From Rhodovastum atsumiense (lineage in GTDB: Bacteria > Pseudomonadota > Alphaproteobacteria > Acetobacterales > Acetobacteraceae), in assembly GCA_026225115.1 (NCBI GenBank), contig JAMFSE010000015.1:1-63689 (forward strand): a DNA stretch of 63,689 nucleotides, written 5' to 3'. Position numbers and translations under genes: made by a program. This document shows, in pieces, positions 62,140 to 63,689 of the stretch. The notes under the pieces were generated by a model that was given only the letters and a program-made list of their open reading frames with translations, had not been told where the DNA came from and did not search any database. How positions within the stretch are numbered: position 1 is the stretch's first letter; each line of letters opens with the position of its first letter.

Positions 62140-63227
62140 GGGGTCTGCTGGCCCCCTATGTAGTGCCGGTGATAGCGGCGGCCGAGCGAGGTGAGGATTT
62201 CATAGCCGTTGGTCCCGGCTTCGGCCGCGATGGCATCGGCGTCATGGCCTGGGCCAATCAGCTCCAGGCTGTCGCCGGGTTGTGCGTCGGGGTGGCCGGT
62301 TACGTCGAAGGTGGCGAGGTCCATGGATACCCGGCCTACCAGGGGCACCGGGTGGCCGTCAAAGCGGGCGGTGGCGCGGTTGGAGAGCGAGCGGAGGTAG
62401 CCATCGGCATAGCCGGCGGCGATTGTGGCGATGTGGCTGCGGCGGGGTGCGGTCCAGGTGGCATTGTAGCCGACGGTTTCTCCGGGTTCGATGGTGCGGA
62501 TTTGCAGGATGCGGGCGGTGAGGCGGACCGCCGGGCGCATCGGGTTGGCGGCGTCTGGGGTGGGATTGAGGCCGTAGAGCGCAGCACCTGGGCGGGCGAG
62601 GTCGGCCTGAAAGCTCAGGCCGAGAAACATGCCGGCGGAGTTGGCGAGGCTGGTTTTGGCGGCGGGGAATTTGGGACGCAGCGCGTTGAAGCGTTGGAGC
62701 TGGGCGAAGTTGGTTTCGGCCTCGGGGATTTCGGAGCTGATCAGATGGCTTAGCAGAATTTTGACATCGATGCCGTCGAGGAGCGCGGGGTCGTTTTCGA
62801 GGGCGGCCATCTCAGTGGGCGTCATGCCGAGGCGGGACATGCCGGTGTCGGCGTGGAGGATGGCCGGGAGTTTGCGGCCGTGGCGGGTGACTTCTTTGCG
62901 CCAGCGCTCCACATCGCCAAGCGAGGTCAATACCGGGGTCAGGTCGCGCGCCACGAATTCGCTCGCCTCGCCGGGCAGAATGCCGTGGAGCACGGCTAGC
63001 ATGGCGCCTGGGAGCAGCGGGCGCAGCGGCAGGGCTTCGCTTAGATGGGCGACGAAGAAGTTTTGGCAGCCGGCGTTCAGCAGGGCCGGGGCGACCTGAT
63101 TAGCGCCTAAGCCGTAGGCGTCCGCTTTTACCGCCGCGCCGGTTTCGCCGGGATGCATTGCGTCCAATTGGCGCCAGTTTGATGCGATGGCGTCGAGGTC
63201 GATTTCTAGTGCGGTGGGGCCGGTCAT
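62136..63227 (-). CDS. alr: Alanine racemase
   Basis: A 363-aa PLP enzyme that converts L- to D-alanine for peptidoglycan. It starts MTGPTALEIDLDAIASNWRQ, with PLP-Lys in GAAVKADAYGLGANQ (about residue 36) and the catalytic Tyr in VGYNATWTAPRRSHIATIAAGYADGY (about 255). LARPGAALYGLNP and PLVGRVSMDLATFDVT are also typical. A frame-open extension to 63263 crosses a palindromic repeat and is unlikely. It lies 57 bp after dnaB. Confidence 0.96.
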   Translation of the reverse strand: MTGPTALEIDLDAIASNWRQLDAMHPGETGAAVKADAYGLGANQVAPALLNAGCQNFFVAHLSEALPLRPLLPGAMLAVLHGILPGEASEFVARDLTPVLTSLGDVERWRKEVTRHGRKLPAILHADTGMSRLGMTPTEMAALENDPALLDGIDVKILLSHLISSEIPEAETNFAQLQRFNALRPKFPAAKTSLANSAGMFLGLSFQADLARPGAALYGLNPTPDAANPMRPAVRLTARILQIRTIEPGETVGYNATWTAPRRSHIATIAAGYADGYLRSLSNRATARFDGHPVPLVGRVSMDLATFDVTGHPDAQPGDSLELIGPGHDADAIAAEAGTNGYEILTSLGRRYHRHYIGGQQTP

Positions 63228-63234
63228 TGAAGAT

Positions 63235-63270
63235 GATGGGTAACGCGCTGCGCGCTCACCCATCCTACGG
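63235..63270. repeat. Palindromic repeat between dnaB and alr (GGGT...ACCC class)
   Basis: GATGGGT (63235-63241) pairs with ACCCATC (63258-63264), with a GC-rich AACGCGC-TGCGCGCT interior. It is followed by CTACGG. In the reverse direction it reads CCGTAGGATGGGT..., a layout common in proteobacterial intergenic repeats. The stack at 60458-60498 is of the same general type. Confidence 0.7.
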
Positions 63271-63284
63271 TGCGGGGCTTTGGG

Positions 63285-63689
63285 TTAGCCATGCACGGTG
63301 TCGAGGTCGGCGAAGCGGGTGAACTCGCCTTCGAAGAACAGGTCGATTTTGCCGGTGGGGCCGTGCCGCTGTTTGGCCAGGATGAGTTCAGCCTTGTTGT
63401 AGACAGCTTCCATATCGCTCTGCCATTTCTGGTGGGCGTCGTGGAATTTGGTTTCGTTTTCGAAGGCGATGATTTTCGGCTCTTTCTGCTGCATGTAGTA
63501 TTCGTCGCGGTAGACGAACATCACGACGTCGGCATCCTGCTCGATGGTTCCGGACTCACGCAAATCGGAGAGCTGCGGGCGTTTGTCCTCGCGGCTCTCA
63601 ACGGCGCGGGAGAGCTGGGAGAGGGCGAGGACCGGCACCGCCAGTTCCTTGGCGATGGCTTTCAGGCCCTGCGTGATCTGGCTGATTTC
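63285..63689 (-). CDS. dnaB: Replicative DNA helicase DnaB, C-terminal part (gene continues from window start)
   Basis: The C-terminal part of the DnaB ATPase. It includes [20 protein letters not shown], the arginine-finger region [20 protein letters not shown] and the conserved end [20 protein letters not shown]. The TAA is at 63285-63287. The frame enters from the right end of the window. Bases 63563-63689 duplicate bases 1-127, so the non-redundant part is 63285-63562 (278 nt). Together with 1-1207 it makes one 494-codon gene, intact across the joined ends. Confidence 0.97.
   Translation of the reverse strand, partial: EISQITQGLKAIAKELAVPVLALSQLSRAVESREDKRPQLSDLRESGTIEQDADVVMFVYRDEYYMQQKEPKIIAFENETKFHDAHQKWQSDMEAVYNKAELILAKQRHGPTGKIDLFFEGEFTRFADLDTVHG
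63563..63689. repeat. Terminal direct repeat, right copy
   Basis: Identical to bases 1-127 (starts AATCGGAGAGCTGCGGGCGT and ends CTGGCTGATTTC). See the left copy. Confidence 0.95.

Overview
The window looks like chromosomal DNA of a GC-rich alphaproteobacterium, most likely an acidophilic or acetic-acid member of the Acetobacteraceae (Rhodospirillales). This is inferred from gene content and order: the dnaB-alr-mlaE-mlaF run, radA-cvpA-purF, single-chain class I fumarase, phasin, a zinc-ribbon DinB, Sel1 and T1SS genes. No database search was possible. About 66 protein genes are supported. I see no rRNA, tRNA, CRISPR array, insertion sequence, integrase, plasmid initiator or partition gene.

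The most striking property is topological. The first 127 bases are identical to the last 127. Joining the ends rebuilds a complete, in-frame 494-codon dnaB (1207 nt from the left end plus 278 nt from the right end, together 1485 nt). The sequence therefore behaves as a circle of 63,562 bp or as one unit of a tandem duplication. An assembler k-mer overlap of 127 is also possible.

Region by region. 1-9.7 kb: dnaB start, a small VOC-like gene, DUF486 transporter, a TusA-like protein, Fur-family regulator, OlsB-like acyltransferase, SspB, fumarase, glyoxalase-like protein, queA-tgt (queuosine) and a GNAT. 9.8-20.3 kb: a type I secretion ABC/HlyD pair followed by a Sel1 protein, a giant two-domain glycosyltransferase, a protein with possible ChW-like repeats and a second glycosyltransferase. 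This may be a surface protein or glycan export locus. 20.3-28.7 kb: lutB-lutC-smr-xre operon (no lutA), AmpG-like permease, chemoreceptor, lipoprotein esterase. 28.7-33 kb: tlyA, ispA, xseB, deacetylase-family protein, tusA, ROK kinase. 33-38 kb: an AT-rich orphan gene, an AAA+ ATPase, phasin, dinB, flavin reductase. 38-46.5 kb: flhB, fliR, fliQ, purF, cvpA, radA, a binding protein, apt. 46.5-57 kb: Rieske oxygenase, methyltransferase, an undescribed three-gene membrane/VWA-like operon, DJ-1 protein, PNPOx, LysR/SDR pair, DUF1003-like protein, a frameshifted chemoreceptor. 57-60.6 kb: HD-GYP protein, RES-Xre toxin-antitoxin, an orphan gene behind a 44-bp palindrome and a stack of inverted repeats. 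60.6 kb to the end: mlaF, mlaE, alr and the 3' part of dnaB.

The intergenic spaces carry at least three dispersed palindromic repeat families. One is a two-armed T-rich element of about 140 bp, with four complete and three partial copies. One partial copy is read through inside the hlyD reading frame.
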